Positions 17,739 to 26,863 of a stretch of DNA of 64,000 nucleotides are shown piece by piece. Numbering within the stretch: position 1 is the stretch's first letter; each line of letters starts with the position of its first letter. The position numbers and the translations under genes are program-made. Origin of the DNA: Mucilaginibacter sp. KACC 22063 (GTDB lineage Bacteria; Bacteroidota; Bacteroidia; Sphingobacteriales; Sphingobacteriaceae); contig NZ_CP117877.1 of assembly GCF_028736115.1 (NCBI RefSeq), positions 3,782,001 to 3,846,000 of the forward strand, read 5' to 3'. The notes under the pieces were generated by a model. The model was not told where the DNA came from. It did no database searches and worked only from the letters and a program-made list of their open reading frames with translations.

Positions 17739-17766
17739 CAAATATAAGGATAATTTGTCGCAAATT
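17739..17766 (-). promoter_or_regulatory. Promoter -7 box and candidate operator of the RES/Xre operon
   Basis: Read on the minus strand, TATATTTG (17746-17739) is an exact TAnnTTTG element 15 bases before the antitoxin ATG. Just upstream is the inverted repeat AATTTG-TCG-CAAATT (17752-17766), placed between the expected -33 and -7 positions. That is where an autoregulating Xre protein could bind. The operator role is inference. Confidence 0.5.
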
Positions 17767-17827
17767 GTTTCATGTATATTTAATTTTCTGCTGACTACAT
17801 ACCGCCGCATTGTTACAAATGCAGCTA

Positions 17828-17858
17828 TTTAGATTTTGAAGAAAATTGACTACGTTTG
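17828..17858 (+). promoter_or_regulatory. Candidate promoter of the amino acid permease gene
   Basis: TTTA (17828-17831), 19 bases, then TACGTTTG (17851-17858), an exact TAnnTTTG element. It is 39 bases upstream of the ATG at 17898. Its spacing equals that of the rpsT promoter in this window. Confidence 0.55.
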
Positions 17859-17897
17859 GGCATAAACATGATTAAACTAAAAGAACTAAACTAAAGC

Positions 17898-19430
17898 ATG
17901 AGTTTATTTATTAAAAAATCCATCAACCAGTTGCTTGCAGCATCTGCTGAATCGGATAAAAGCTTAAAGCGAACGTTAGGTCCTGTTGCCCTTATTGCCC
18001 TGGGTATAGGTGCAATTATCGGTGCGGGTTTGTTCGTACGTACTGCTGCAGCTGCGGGTGGTAATGCAGGCCCGGCTGTAACCATATCATTTATTATAGC
18101 AGCCATAGGTTGCGCATTAGCCGGCCTTTGCTACGCCGAATTTGCCAGTATGATCCCGATTGCCGGTAGCGCCTATACTTATTCATACGCTACAATGGGT
18201 GAGTTTATTGCGTGGATCATTGGCTGGGACTTAGTTTTAGAGTACGCACTTGGCGCCGCAACGGTAGCCATAGGCTGGTCGCAATATCTTAACGACCTCT
18301 GTCATACATTTTTTGGGTTCACCATACCCTATGAGTGGAGCCACTCGCCTTTCCAGGTATCTGACGCAGGTGTGCACGGGCTTGTAAACATTCCCGCTAT
18401 CCTTATTATCTTCTTACTAACACTTTTATTGATCCGCGGTACAGCAGAATCTGCCGTTGTAAATAACATCATCGTGTTAGTTAAGGTAGCTATTGTATTG
18501 TTAATTATCGGTTTCGGCTGGCAGTTTATTAACCCTGCTAACCATACTCCTTATACTATTCCGGCTGATGCAGGCTCGGTAACTTTGAACACCGGAATTG
18601 TTCATAATTATGCCGATACGTGGAATCACGGATGGTTTGGTGTGTTGCGTGGCGCAAGTATCGTTTTCTTTGCCTTTATTGGTTTCGATGCGGTTTCTAC
18701 AGCAGCTCAGGAAGCAAAGAACCCGCAGAAAGATATGCCAATGGGTATCCTTGTTTCACTGGTAATTTGTACTGCTTTATACATCTTATTTTCACACGTT
18801 TTAACCGGTGTTGCATCTTATAAAGAGTTTTTAAGCCAGGGCAGCGAAGCTTCTGTTTCTTATGCCATACGCCATCACATGCCGGGTTACGAGTGGCTTG
18901 CAAAACTGGTAACAGTAGCTATTTTAGCAGGTTTCTCATCAGTTATCCTGGTGATGTTAATGGGCCAAACCCGTGTATTCTACACCATGAGCACAGACGG
19001 TTTGGTACCAAGCGTATTCTCTAAACTACACCCTAAATACCGTACCCCTTACAAATCACAATGGTTATTCTTTGTGTTTGTATCAATATTTGCAGGGTTT
19101 GTACCTGATAGTATTGTAGGTGATATGGTAAGTATAGGAACTTTGTTCGCATTCGTACTGGTATGCCTTGGTATTTTTATTCTGCGCAAAACAGATCCAA
19201 ACATTAAACGCCCGTTTAAAACACCGTTGTATAAAATCGTTTGCCCGCTTGGTGCTTTAGTATGCTTAGGCATGATTGTAAGCGAAGGCTGGGAAAACTG
19301 GGCCCGTTTAATTGTATGGCTGATCATCGGCTTTATCGTGTACTTTGGTTATAGCATTAAACATTCGCATGTACGCAAAGGCACTACCGAAATTCCGAAC
19401 GATCCGCCAAATCCTTCTTATATCGAATAG
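17898..19430 (+). CDS. APC-superfamily amino acid permease (CAT-like)
   Basis: A 510-residue inner-membrane transporter with about 12 helices. Helix 1 motif GIGAIIGAGLFVRTAAAAGG and the helix 6/loop motif FFAFIGFDAVSTAAQEAKNP are those of cationic-amino-acid-type APC permeases (YfnA/CAT family). Two extracytoplasmic loops are long, as in that group. It is divergent from the RES/Xre operon and followed by a clear terminator at 19451-19482, so it is probably a single-gene unit. The substrate cannot be read from sequence. Confidence 0.92.
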   Translation: MSLFIKKSINQLLAASAESDKSLKRTLGPVALIALGIGAIIGAGLFVRTAAAAGGNAGPAVTISFIIAAIGCALAGLCYAEFASMIPIAGSAYTYSYATMGEFIAWIIGWDLVLEYALGAATVAIGWSQYLNDLCHTFFGFTIPYEWSHSPFQVSDAGVHGLVNIPAILIIFLLTLLLIRGTAESAVVNNIIVLVKVAIVLLIIGFGWQFINPANHTPYTIPADAGSVTLNTGIVHNYADTWNHGWFGVLRGASIVFFAFIGFDAVSTAAQEAKNPQKDMPMGILVSLVICTALYILFSHVLTGVASYKEFLSQGSEASVSYAIRHHMPGYEWLAKLVTVAILAGFSSVILVMLMGQTRVFYTMSTDGLVPSVFSKLHPKYRTPYKSQWLFFVFVSIFAGFVPDSIVGDMVSIGTLFAFVLVCLGIFILRKTDPNIKRPFKTPLYKIVCPLGALVCLGMIVSEGWENWARLIVWLIIGFIVYFGYSIKHSHVRKGTTEIPNDPPNPSYIE

Positions 19431-19450
19431 TAACATTTATGTTTAATATT

Positions 19451-19482
19451 AAAAAGGTTCTGTTATCGCAGAACCTTTTTTT
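19451..19482 (+). terminator. Rho-independent terminator after the permease
   Basis: AAAAAGGTTCTG (19451-19462), loop TTATCG, then CAGAACCTTTTT (19469-19480), continuing into a run of T. Strong stem plus U-tract. Confidence 0.9.
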
Positions 19483-19523
19483 GTTGATATTGCTTTATAA
19501 TAATCAATTGTTTAACACCTGTA

Positions 19524-20315
19524 ATGAGAATAGCTTTAGCAACGCCTCCTTTTCCAAAGTCAATAAACGATGGCTTATTCTGGGTTGATAAATTAGCAAC
19601 AGAAGCTGCTAATAAAGGCGCAGCAATTATTTGCTTCCCCGAATCTTATATACCCGGCTACCCTGCCGAAGAATTTGATGTAGAAAGCCATTCGCAGCAA
19701 AAGTTAGAACAAGCCTTAGATCAGGCCTGCAAGATAGCCCGGGAGCACAACATCGCTATTATTTTACCGATGGATTGGGAACTGTCGCAAGGCATATTTA
19801 ACGTTGCTTTTGTAATTTCTGAACAGGGCGAGGTACTGGGCTACCAAACTAAAAATCAGCTTGACCCATCTGAAGATAACCGCTGGTTACCCGGAACGGA
19901 GCTCCATTTGTTTGAAGTGCGGGGCATAAAATTTGGAATAGTCATTTGCCACGAAGGCTTCCGGTATCCTGAAACGGTAAGGCAACTGGCTCGCCGGGGT
20001 GCACAGATCGTATTTCATCCACATTTTGCAGGCAGCAATAAAGAAGGTATTAAACCTACACAATGGGGCCACCCCGATAATCCTTACTATGAAAAAGCAA
20101 TGATGATGCGGTCTATTGAAAATACCATCTATTTTGCAAGTGTAAACTACGCAACCGACTATCCCGAATCGACAACTTCATTAATAAACCCCGATGGAAA
20201 ATGCATCGCTTACCAGCCTTATGGCGAGGCAGGTGTTTTAGTAGCAGATATCAACCCCGAATTAGCTACCGCTTATTTAGCCAAAAGGTTAAAATCTCAA
20301 CTTTATCAAGAATAA
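19524..20315 (+). CDS. Carbon-nitrogen hydrolase (nitrilase superfamily)
   Basis: A 263-residue cytoplasmic amidase/nitrilase-fold protein. The catalytic triad is visible as Glu40 (CFPESYIPG), Lys110 (YQTKNQLDP) and Cys142 (VICHEGFRYPE). Members hydrolyse or transfer amide or nitrile C-N bonds; the length fits the stand-alone C-N hydrolase branch rather than NAD synthetase fusions. It starts a tight run: the MFS gene begins 6 bases after its stop, and MarC 1 base after that. The substrate is unknown. Confidence 0.9.
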   Translation: MRIALATPPFPKSINDGLFWVDKLATEAANKGAAIICFPESYIPGYPAEEFDVESHSQQKLEQALDQACKIAREHNIAIILPMDWELSQGIFNVAFVISEQGEVLGYQTKNQLDPSEDNRWLPGTELHLFEVRGIKFGIVICHEGFRYPETVRQLARRGAQIVFHPHFAGSNKEGIKPTQWGHPDNPYYEKAMMMRSIENTIYFASVNYATDYPESTTSLINPDGKCIAYQPYGEAGVLVADINPELATAYLAKRLKSQLYQE

Positions 20316-20321
20316 GATTCA

Positions 20322-21497
20322 ATGAAGGGCGATAAGAATTTGTGGGTACTCATCTGCGTATGCGTTATCAACTCATTAGGATTTGGTATCATAGTGCCCC
20401 TGCTTTATTCTTATGGCAAAAAATTTGGCGTCACCGAACAGACCATCGGTTTTTTGACGGCTTCCTTCTCTATAGCGCAGTTTTTTGCCACTCCACTCTT
20501 GGGCGCTATTTCAGACAAATGGGGACGGAAGCCTGTATTGGCCATCAGCCTGGCGGGTACCTGTCTATCCTTTCTGCTGTTTGCAACCGCTCAAAACATT
20601 TATATGCTTTTCGCTGCCCGGATATTGGATGGGCTTACTGGCGGCAACATCTCTGTAGCGCAGGCCATGATATCTGATACCGCTACTGCAGACGACCGTG
20701 CTAAAAAGTTCGGATATTTGAGTTCTGCATTTGGTTTTGGCTTTGTGTTGGGCCCGGCTATTGGTGGCTTGCTAAGCAAGTTTGGGCTTACTTTTCCCTT
20801 TTACTTTGCAGCAGGTATTGCACTAATGGGTACACTGGCTACTGTCTTCTTCCTAAAAGAAACTTATACGGAAGATAAACGCAAACAGGGTGGCAAAAAT
20901 ACGTTCACCTTTACCTCGCTGGCTACAGTGGTGAAGAAACCGGTAATTGGCACCGCTGTAATCACCAGCTTTTTACTGGCTATGGGGCAGTTCACCATGA
21001 TCATCGGCTTTCAAACCTTCAGTGTAGATCAGCTTAAGATCAATCCAACGCAAATTGGTTTGTTTTATGCAGGGTTTGGCATTACAGGCATCATCATGCA
21101 GTTATGCGTTCCGTTTTTCACCAAGGTATTTTCGTCAAAGTCGGTCATATTATTATTATCCACCATGCTTTGCCTGGTTGCCATGTTTGCCACGGGCTTT
21201 GCCAATGGGTTTATTTTCTTTGCCGCCTGCCTTTTTGTTTATGGCTTATTCAACGGCTTACGTAACCCCATGCTCAACGCCATTATAGCCGACCACAATG
21301 ACCCGAAGCGACAGGGAGAAGTGCTGGGTGTTAACCAATCATATGCTTCTATCGGTCAAACGCTTGGCCCGGTAGGCGCAGGCTTAATTACGGCCATATC
21401 TGTACATGCTGTATTTTTTTTATCGGCTTTCTACATTTTAATAGGCTTTTTGCTTACTTTCAGGTTGAAATCAAAAGAGAAACAACACACCTGCTAA
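20322..21497 (+). CDS. MFS transporter, TCR/Tet-like drug:H+ antiporter family
   Basis: A 391-residue protein with 12 predicted helices. The loop 2-3 MFS signature is LGAISDKWGRKP, and motif C-like FGFGFVLGPAIGGLLSKFG is in helix 5. This resembles tetracycline/multidrug efflux proteins of the DHA1 group, but many such Bacteroidota proteins have no resistance phenotype. It lies in an operon between the nitrilase and MarC genes. Confidence 0.88.
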   Translation: MKGDKNLWVLICVCVINSLGFGIIVPLLYSYGKKFGVTEQTIGFLTASFSIAQFFATPLLGAISDKWGRKPVLAISLAGTCLSFLLFATAQNIYMLFAARILDGLTGGNISVAQAMISDTATADDRAKKFGYLSSAFGFGFVLGPAIGGLLSKFGLTFPFYFAAGIALMGTLATVFFLKETYTEDKRKQGGKNTFTFTSLATVVKKPVIGTAVITSFLLAMGQFTMIIGFQTFSVDQLKINPTQIGLFYAGFGITGIIMQLCVPFFTKVFSSKSVILLLSTMLCLVAMFATGFANGFIFFAACLFVYGLFNGLRNPMLNAIIADHNDPKRQGEVLGVNQSYASIGQTLGPVGAGLITAISVHAVFFLSAFYILIGFLLTFRLKSKEKQHTC

Positions 21498-21498
21498 C

Positions 21499-22068
21499 AT
21501 GTACTTTGATCCTAAGCAAATACTTTCGGTAACCATGATCCTGTTTGCCATCATTGATATTTTGGGGGCAATTCCGGTTATTATTCAGCTGCGCCAGCGC
21601 GTTGGCCATATCCAGTCTGAAAAGGCGAGTATAGCCGTGCTTGTGCTGATGATTACCTTTTTGTTTCTTGGAGAGCAGTTACTAAATGTAATCGGGCTGG
21701 ATATACCTTCATTCGCTATTGCAGGTTCATTGGTGATATTTATTATTGCGATGGAAATGATCTTAGGCATTCACCTTTTCAGTAATGAGGACATGCCTGC
21801 CAGTGCATCTATTGTACCGTTAGCATTTCCGCTTATTGCAGGTGCAGGCACCATGACCACCCTTCTTTCGCTTAAATCACAGTACGCTACACAGAATATT
21901 ATTGTAGGTATTACCCTCAATACTTTGTTTGTATACATGGTGCTTAAGAACGTAAAATGGCTTGAAAAACTGCTTGGCCAAACTGGGCTCAACATCTTGC
22001 GTAAAGCATTTGGCGTTATCCTGCTGGCTATTGCCATTAAACTATTCAGAAGTAATACACACTTATAA
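21499..22068 (+). CDS. MarC family integral membrane protein
   Basis: A 189-residue protein with six predicted helices, of the MarC/UPF0056 family. Recognisable features are FAIIDILGAIPVI near the N-terminus and PLAFPLIAGAGTMTTLLSL in the middle. The family's function is unknown despite its name. It begins 1 base after the MFS stop, so it is probably co-translated. A small GCACTTA-TAA-TAAGTGC hairpin (22097-22113) follows the gene. Confidence 0.9.
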   Translation: MYFDPKQILSVTMILFAIIDILGAIPVIIQLRQRVGHIQSEKASIAVLVLMITFLFLGEQLLNVIGLDIPSFAIAGSLVIFIIAMEMILGIHLFSNEDMPASASIVPLAFPLIAGAGTMTTLLSLKSQYATQNIIVGITLNTLFVYMVLKNVKWLEKLLGQTGLNILRKAFGVILLAIAIKLFRSNTHL

Positions 22069-22141
22069 TTTATATTATAATCTCTTTAATGATTGGGCAC
22101 TTATAATAAGTGCTTATCGCAGACAAATACACTCCTAAGCC

Positions 22142-22858
22142 ATGGCTTTTTTAGAAGTTATAAAACACTCACGAAATATTTTATCTATCACAATGACCAA
22201 AAATAAAAGCTGGCTGCATAAGGCTGGCGAAATAGCTATTGAAATACTCATCATCGTTTTTGCTATATCCTTCTCCCTGTTTTTAGAACGCCAGCGTGAG
22301 GAAAGTAATGACCAAAAATTAGAAAAAGACTTTTACAGCGGACTAACCATTGACCTGAAGCAAGACCGGGAACAGCTACAAAGCGACCGGAAGTTTTTTG
22401 TGAACATGAGCCATGCTTTCGATTATTTCAAACGCATGAGCGACACCACAAAACTGAATGCTGACTCTATAAATGTCAATTATAATTATTTGATCAGCAG
22501 CTCCGACTTTGTTTCTAATTCGGCACATTACCAGGCATTAAAGTCTACAGGCAAACTTAGCATCATCGAAAATAAAGAGTTGCTTAACCAGATTATCAGC
22601 CTGTATGAAACAAAGATCCCGATATTGATATCGAGTACCCGTTTTTTCAATGACAAAAAAGAGCATGGGATTATTGCCTATGCAGAATCGCATATGCGTA
22701 TGGGCAAAAACACAAATATTACACAAGTGATGTCTGATCCAATAGCCAAGAATTATTTGCTTACCGGCGGTTACATTACCCAAATCATTAATAATTATGA
22801 TGATGCGCTGAAAGCAGTAGATACTGTATTGGCTAAAACGACTAAAGAAGAAGATTAA
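22142..22858 (+). CDS. Membrane-anchored protein of unknown function (DUF6090-like)
   Basis: A 238-residue protein with one membrane helix at about residues 35-52 (IEILIIVFAISFSLFLE), followed by ERQREE and a predicted helical extracytoplasmic domain. The pattern AGEIAIEILIIVFAISFSL followed by an acidic/basic helical segment resembles DUF6090-type Bacteroidota proteins. An in-frame ATG at 22193 (residue 18) is an alternative start. No catalytic motif is seen. It stands alone between MarC and the convergent methyltransferase gene. Confidence 0.75.
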   Translation: MAFLEVIKHSRNILSITMTKNKSWLHKAGEIAIEILIIVFAISFSLFLERQREESNDQKLEKDFYSGLTIDLKQDREQLQSDRKFFVNMSHAFDYFKRMSDTTKLNADSINVNYNYLISSSDFVSNSAHYQALKSTGKLSIIENKELLNQIISLYETKIPILISSTRFFNDKKEHGIIAYAESHMRMGKNTNITQVMSDPIAKNYLLTGGYITQIINNYDDALKAVDTVLAKTTKEED

Positions 22859-22868
22859 TATTTAGCTA

Positions 22869-24029
22869 TCACTTTACCAGCCTTGCAACAAACATGGTAT
22901 CGGCTTTATGCTCATAGCCTTTTAATACCTGCTGGCTTTCTACTTTTAGCCCAAGTTCGCTAACCATAAAATCTACGGCGTCTTCGTTCTCTGCTTTAAA
23001 AGCAGAACAGGTGATATAAATGAGCGGCTTATCTGCCTTAAGGTATTTAACAACGTTAGGGATAATGCTTTGCTGCAGCCTTTGAAAAAAATCGATACGC
23101 ACCGGGTTAAATTGACTGATCATTTCCGGCGTACGTCCCCAGGTGCCTGAACCACTGCAAGGCGCATCAAGTATAATGCCGTCAAAGGCATAATCATGCA
23201 TATATGGGTCGGGATTTTCAGTAAGGTCTAACAGTTTCTTCTGATACCTGCGCAAGCCCACCTGGTCAAAGCGTTCATCGAGGTTGGCCAATATACTTTC
23301 CCTGATATCTGATACCACTAATTTAAGATCAGGTTCCTGTTCATTTAACAGTAACGACTTACCACCCGATGCAGCACAGGCATCCCACCATTGCTCCCAC
23401 TTTTGCGGCTTAAAGAACTGGCCCGTCTGCTGTGACGACATATCTTGTACTTCAAACCAGTGCTGTTTTGGAAATATATTTTCCAACCGGGTGCCGTTAG
23501 GTAATGAGAAGCAATTATTGCCTTCGTCTTTGAAAGTAATCTCTGCCTTCTTGAGTTCGTTTTTTACCTGTTGCTCAAACCCCTTACGAACACGGATAAA
23601 AAGATCAGGCTGAATGAAAAATGATTTCAGGAAAGCATCACGGTCGATACCGGCAGAAAGGCGGTCGGCCCAGGGATATACATCTGATAATTTGAAGTCT
23701 GGATGTGCCGATTTAATGATGGCAATCTTTTCGTCAAGGCTGAACCCGATACAGGCTGCCCACTCGGGCTTAAAATGCTGAATAAAAGAGTTGACCTGGT
23801 TGTTGCACAAAAACTCGGCAACCAGCAAACGCTCGTCATCCGGCAAAGAGGGCAACGCCTTACCCAAACGAAAATAGTTATAGATTAACCTGCTGGCCAC
23901 TTTCCTATCGGTAGAGCCCATTTGCTTATTCATCCTGAAAAAACCCGGAAGAAACTTACCAAGCGGTGTATCTGCCGGATATTGGGATAAAATACGCTGA
24001 AATGTTTTAAGCTGGTTAAGGGCTTTCAT
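22869..24029 (-). CDS. RsmB/NOP family SAM-dependent RNA 5-methylcytosine methyltransferase
   Basis: A 386-residue cytoplasmic enzyme. The C-terminal Rossmann-type domain has a SAM-site DACAASGGKSLLL, motif IV DAPCSGSGTWGR and motif VI ITCSAFKAEN. The PC and TC cysteines are the pair used by m5C RNA methyltransferases. The N-terminal helical part resembles the NusB-like region of RsmB. The likely target is 16S rRNA, but the exact base is not predictable. Its ATG overlaps the stop of the upstream lipoprotein gene by 4 bases, so it belongs to the guaA operon. Confidence 0.9.
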   Translation of the reverse strand: MKALNQLKTFQRILSQYPADTPLGKFLPGFFRMNKQMGSTDRKVASRLIYNYFRLGKALPSLPDDERLLVAEFLCNNQVNSFIQHFKPEWAACIGFSLDEKIAIIKSAHPDFKLSDVYPWADRLSAGIDRDAFLKSFFIQPDLFIRVRKGFEQQVKNELKKAEITFKDEGNNCFSLPNGTRLENIFPKQHWFEVQDMSSQQTGQFFKPQKWEQWWDACAASGGKSLLLNEQEPDLKLVVSDIRESILANLDERFDQVGLRRYQKKLLDLTENPDPYMHDYAFDGIILDAPCSGSGTWGRTPEMISQFNPVRIDFFQRLQQSIIPNVVKYLKADKPLIYITCSAFKAENEDAVDFMVSELGLKVESQQVLKGYEHKADTMFVARLVK

Positions 24030-25282
24030 TCTATAACTTTTAACTCAAAGTTGCTGTACTTTAAAACACTGACATGGGCGTTTATCCAACCAATGCCAGG
24101 CTGTTTTACGAAATGGAAGTCGTTATGGATACCATCATAATTAATTAATTCGGGTTTTATTTGCGCACCATTACTTTCGGCTATTAGGTGCCCGAAAAAA
24201 TAGCCCTCATCAAAACCTTTAATGGCATAAAGAGATGGATCGATATGATAAGCCTTACGGTAAGCCCTCACAAAAGTAACCGTACTGCCAAGCTTGTAGT
24301 TGACGTGCTCTGTGGATGTGATTACCGTTTTTAAACGCTGTAGCAAATCAGCTTTTAAAAAACTCATATTTTCCCAGTTGGGATGCCCGATTACTGTAAC
24401 AGGATAAGTTTTGGCAACAGCATCAAGCGAGCGCAGCGTTACACCTAAAAATGCTTGTTTAACCGCAGGGATGATAAAAACATTTTCTTCAGTTTTTGAA
24501 AGCTGCGCCAACAATGGTTGCAGATTACCACGCACAACCGTAAAAGGTACTACCTTTATTTTTAAACGGCTCAGGCTGTCAAGCTCATGCTTAAATGGCG
24601 TAATGTATTTATTGTCCTCAGAAAAACCCGACTTCAATATAAACACCTTCTTCGGCTTTAACCTTTCTGCTACATAACGCGCAGCGCGCTTAGCATGATA
24701 ATCAAGCGGCGGGGTAGCCGTAATCAGCATGGGGTTATGGAACTGGTTAGGCGCAGCAGGTGATAGTGGCGACAACAACATCTTCTTTTTGCCTATAGCC
24801 GTTTCGCTGAACGCTTTTATACCATCCGGAAATATAGGCCCTACGATCAGGTCGCTGTTACGTACCTTGGGGTTTAGTGACAAATTACGCGCTTCGGCAG
24901 CCTGATCTTTTGAATCAAACAGCTGCAAGCGAAAATTATATCCTTCGGCAGTTAACGAATCCAGCGCAAGCTTAAAACCCTGGTAATAGTCGATCCCCAT
25001 GTTGGCCTGCTTCAAATCTGCGGCTGAATATCCACCTGATAACTCTTCGAGTTTAAGCGGTAATAGCATGGAAATTACAGAAGCCGTTGCCTCTCTGGTA
25101 ACCGGCTCCTGTCTTGGCTTTTCAACAGGCTTAGTAATGGTTTTTGCCGGTCGCTGTTCTGTAGGCGGGTTCATCACCCGTGTTTTCGGCGAACAGCCAA
25201 CAGCCAAAGCAGCTACCAGCAATAAGGCTTTTAAACCTTTATTCCCACTCAATGGTTGCCGGCGGCTTTGAACTGATGTCAT
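24026..25282 (-). CDS. Lipoprotein with periplasmic-binding-protein type 1 fold
   Basis: About 418 residues. A lipobox (LAVGC, then SPK) follows a hydrophobic stretch, and a Pro/Lys/Thr-rich linker leads to a domain resembling type 1 periplasmic binding proteins (ABC branched-chain amino acid receptor / LppC type). The ATG at 25282 gives a long polar n-region; the TTG at 25252 gives a more ordinary lipoprotein signal. Both overlap the 3' end of guaA. In related genomes the protein beside guaA often has LysM repeats before this domain; none is visible here. It may be an envelope or peptidoglycan-enzyme cofactor rather than a transport receptor. Confidence 0.78.
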   Translation of the reverse strand: MTSVQSRRQPLSGNKGLKALLLVAALAVGCSPKTRVMNPPTEQRPAKTITKPVEKPRQEPVTREATASVISMLLPLKLEELSGGYSAADLKQANMGIDYYQGFKLALDSLTAEGYNFRLQLFDSKDQAAEARNLSLNPKVRNSDLIVGPIFPDGIKAFSETAIGKKKMLLSPLSPAAPNQFHNPMLITATPPLDYHAKRAARYVAERLKPKKVFILKSGFSEDNKYITPFKHELDSLSRLKIKVVPFTVVRGNLQPLLAQLSKTEENVFIIPAVKQAFLGVTLRSLDAVAKTYPVTVIGHPNWENMSFLKADLLQRLKTVITSTEHVNYKLGSTVTFVRAYRKAYHIDPSLYAIKGFDEGYFFGHLIAESNGAQIKPELINYDGIHNDFHFVKQPGIGWINAHVSVLKYSNFELKVIE

Positions 25283-26768
25283 ACACTACCCTGTTAATTC
25301 CTTTTACGTTGTTAATGATCTCGTTGGAAATTTTGGCAAGCAAATCATAAGGCAAATGGCACCAATCAGCCGTCATGCCATCTAATGATTCAACTGCACG
25401 AAGGCATACTACATTTTCATAAGTACGCTCATCACCCATTACACCAACAGATTGTACCGGCAAATAGATAGTACCTGCCTGCCATACCTTGTCATAAACA
25501 CCGGCTGCCTTTAAATTGTTGATATAAATAGCATCGGCTTGTTGTAATATATTAACTTTTTCGGGAGTAACCTCACCTAATATCCTGATTGCCAGACCAG
25601 GACCAGGGAAAGGGTGGCGGCCTAAAATATTATCGTCGATCCCCAAAGCTTTACCTACTTTACGTACTTCGTCCTTAAACAAAGTATTTAAAGGCTCAAC
25701 CACTTTAAGTTTCATAAAGTCGGGCAAACCGCCTACGTTATGGTGAGATTTAATGGTTGCTGAAGGGCCTTTAACAGACACAGATTCAATTACGTCTGGG
25801 TAAATGGTTCCCTGGCCAAGCCATTTTACATCCTGCACCTCGTGGGCGGCATCATCAAATACCTCGATAAAAACGCGGCCAATGGCTTTACGTTTTTTCT
25901 CCGGATCGGTTAAACCAGCCAAAGCATCATAGAAACGTTGTTTGGCATCAATACCTTTAATATTTAAGCCCATGTGCTTGTAAGAATCAAGCACCGACTC
26001 AAATTCGTCTTTACGTAAAAGGCCGTTATCTACAAAAATACAATGCAGATTTTTGCCGATGGCATGGTGTAATAGCACTGCTGCTACTGACGAATCTACC
26101 CCTCCTGAAAGGCCAAGTACTACTTTATCATCGCCCAACTTTTCTTTTAGCCCGGCAATGGTAGTTTCTATAAATGAATCTGGTGTCCAATTCTGCGCAC
26201 AACCGCAAATATCAACCAGGAAGTTTTGCAATAACTGTTTACCGTCTATACTGTGCGTAACTTCCGGGTGAAACTGTATACCGAAAGTTTGGGTATCCTT
26301 AATATGGTAGGCAGCCACCTTTACGCTATCTGTACTGGCAATTACCTCAAAATCATCAGCAATGCTGGTGATGGTATCCGCATGCGACATCCAAACCTGC
26401 GAATAAGCAGGCACATCTTTAAACAACGGGTTGTTATGATCAATAAATTGCAGGTTAGCACGGCCATACTCGCGGGTATTTGAAGCCTGCACCTCGCCCC
26501 TGTTGGTATGGGCGATATACTGCGCACCATAACACACGCCCAAAATAGGCAAAGTGCGGTGGTGGCGGGCAAACTCAAACTGCGGAGCATCTGCCTGGCG
26601 AACAGAATAAGGGCTACCCGAAAGGATAATACCTTTAACTGTGCTGTCTACTTCAGGAAAATTATTGAATGGATGTATTTCGCAATAGATATTTAGTTCT
26701 CTGACACGGCGTGCGATAAGTTGCGTAAACTGAGAGCCGAAATCAAGAATGAGGATTTTTTCTTGCAT
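25239..26768 (-). CDS. guaA: GMP synthase (glutamine-hydrolysing)
   Basis: A 509-residue cytoplasmic enzyme making GMP from XMP, ATP and glutamine. The class I glutaminase domain is N-terminal, with the nucleophile Cys in LGVCYGAQY and the His in FHPEVTHS. The PP-loop ATP pyrophosphatase motif [14 protein letters not shown] is in the middle. The C-terminal dimerisation domain ends in PPATIEWE. The ATG at 26768 is chosen over a TTG two codons upstream at 26774, because that TTG lies inside the promoter -7 box. It overlaps the downstream lipoprotein gene. Confidence 0.97.
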   Translation of the reverse strand: MQEKILILDFGSQFTQLIARRVRELNIYCEIHPFNNFPEVDSTVKGIILSGSPYSVRQADAPQFEFARHHRTLPILGVCYGAQYIAHTNRGEVQASNTREYGRANLQFIDHNNPLFKDVPAYSQVWMSHADTITSIADDFEVIASTDSVKVAAYHIKDTQTFGIQFHPEVTHSIDGKQLLQNFLVDICGCAQNWTPDSFIETTIAGLKEKLGDDKVVLGLSGGVDSSVAAVLLHHAIGKNLHCIFVDNGLLRKDEFESVLDSYKHMGLNIKGIDAKQRFYDALAGLTDPEKKRKAIGRVFIEVFDDAAHEVQDVKWLGQGTIYPDVIESVSVKGPSATIKSHHNVGGLPDFMKLKVVEPLNTLFKDEVRKVGKALGIDDNILGRHPFPGPGLAIRILGEVTPEKVNILQQADAIYINNLKAAGVYDKVWQAGTIYLPVQSVGVMGDERTYENVVCLRAVESLDGMTADWCHLPYDLLAKISNEIINNVKGINRVVYDISSKPPATIEWE

Positions 26769-26771
26769 GGG

Positions 26772-26801
26772 CAAAGATAGCTTTTTTAGGGCAAGCTCAA
26801 A
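26772..26801 (-). promoter_or_regulatory. guaA promoter, probably giving a leaderless transcript
   Basis: On the minus strand, TTTG (26801-26798), 18 bases, then TATCTTTG (26779-26772), an exact TAnnTTTG element. Only three bases (CCC) separate the -7 box from the guaA ATG, so transcription should begin at or next to the start codon. Confidence 0.65.
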
Positions 26802-26863
26802 GCATTAGAAACAATAGAGAACAGATATTTTAGACCGGCAACATGCCACAGAACACACGAAAC

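Noticed and set aside
17724..17810. N-terminal extension of the Xre-type antitoxin
   Set aside because: It would run through an exact promoter -7 box and the inverted repeat; the ATG at 17723 fits the family length.
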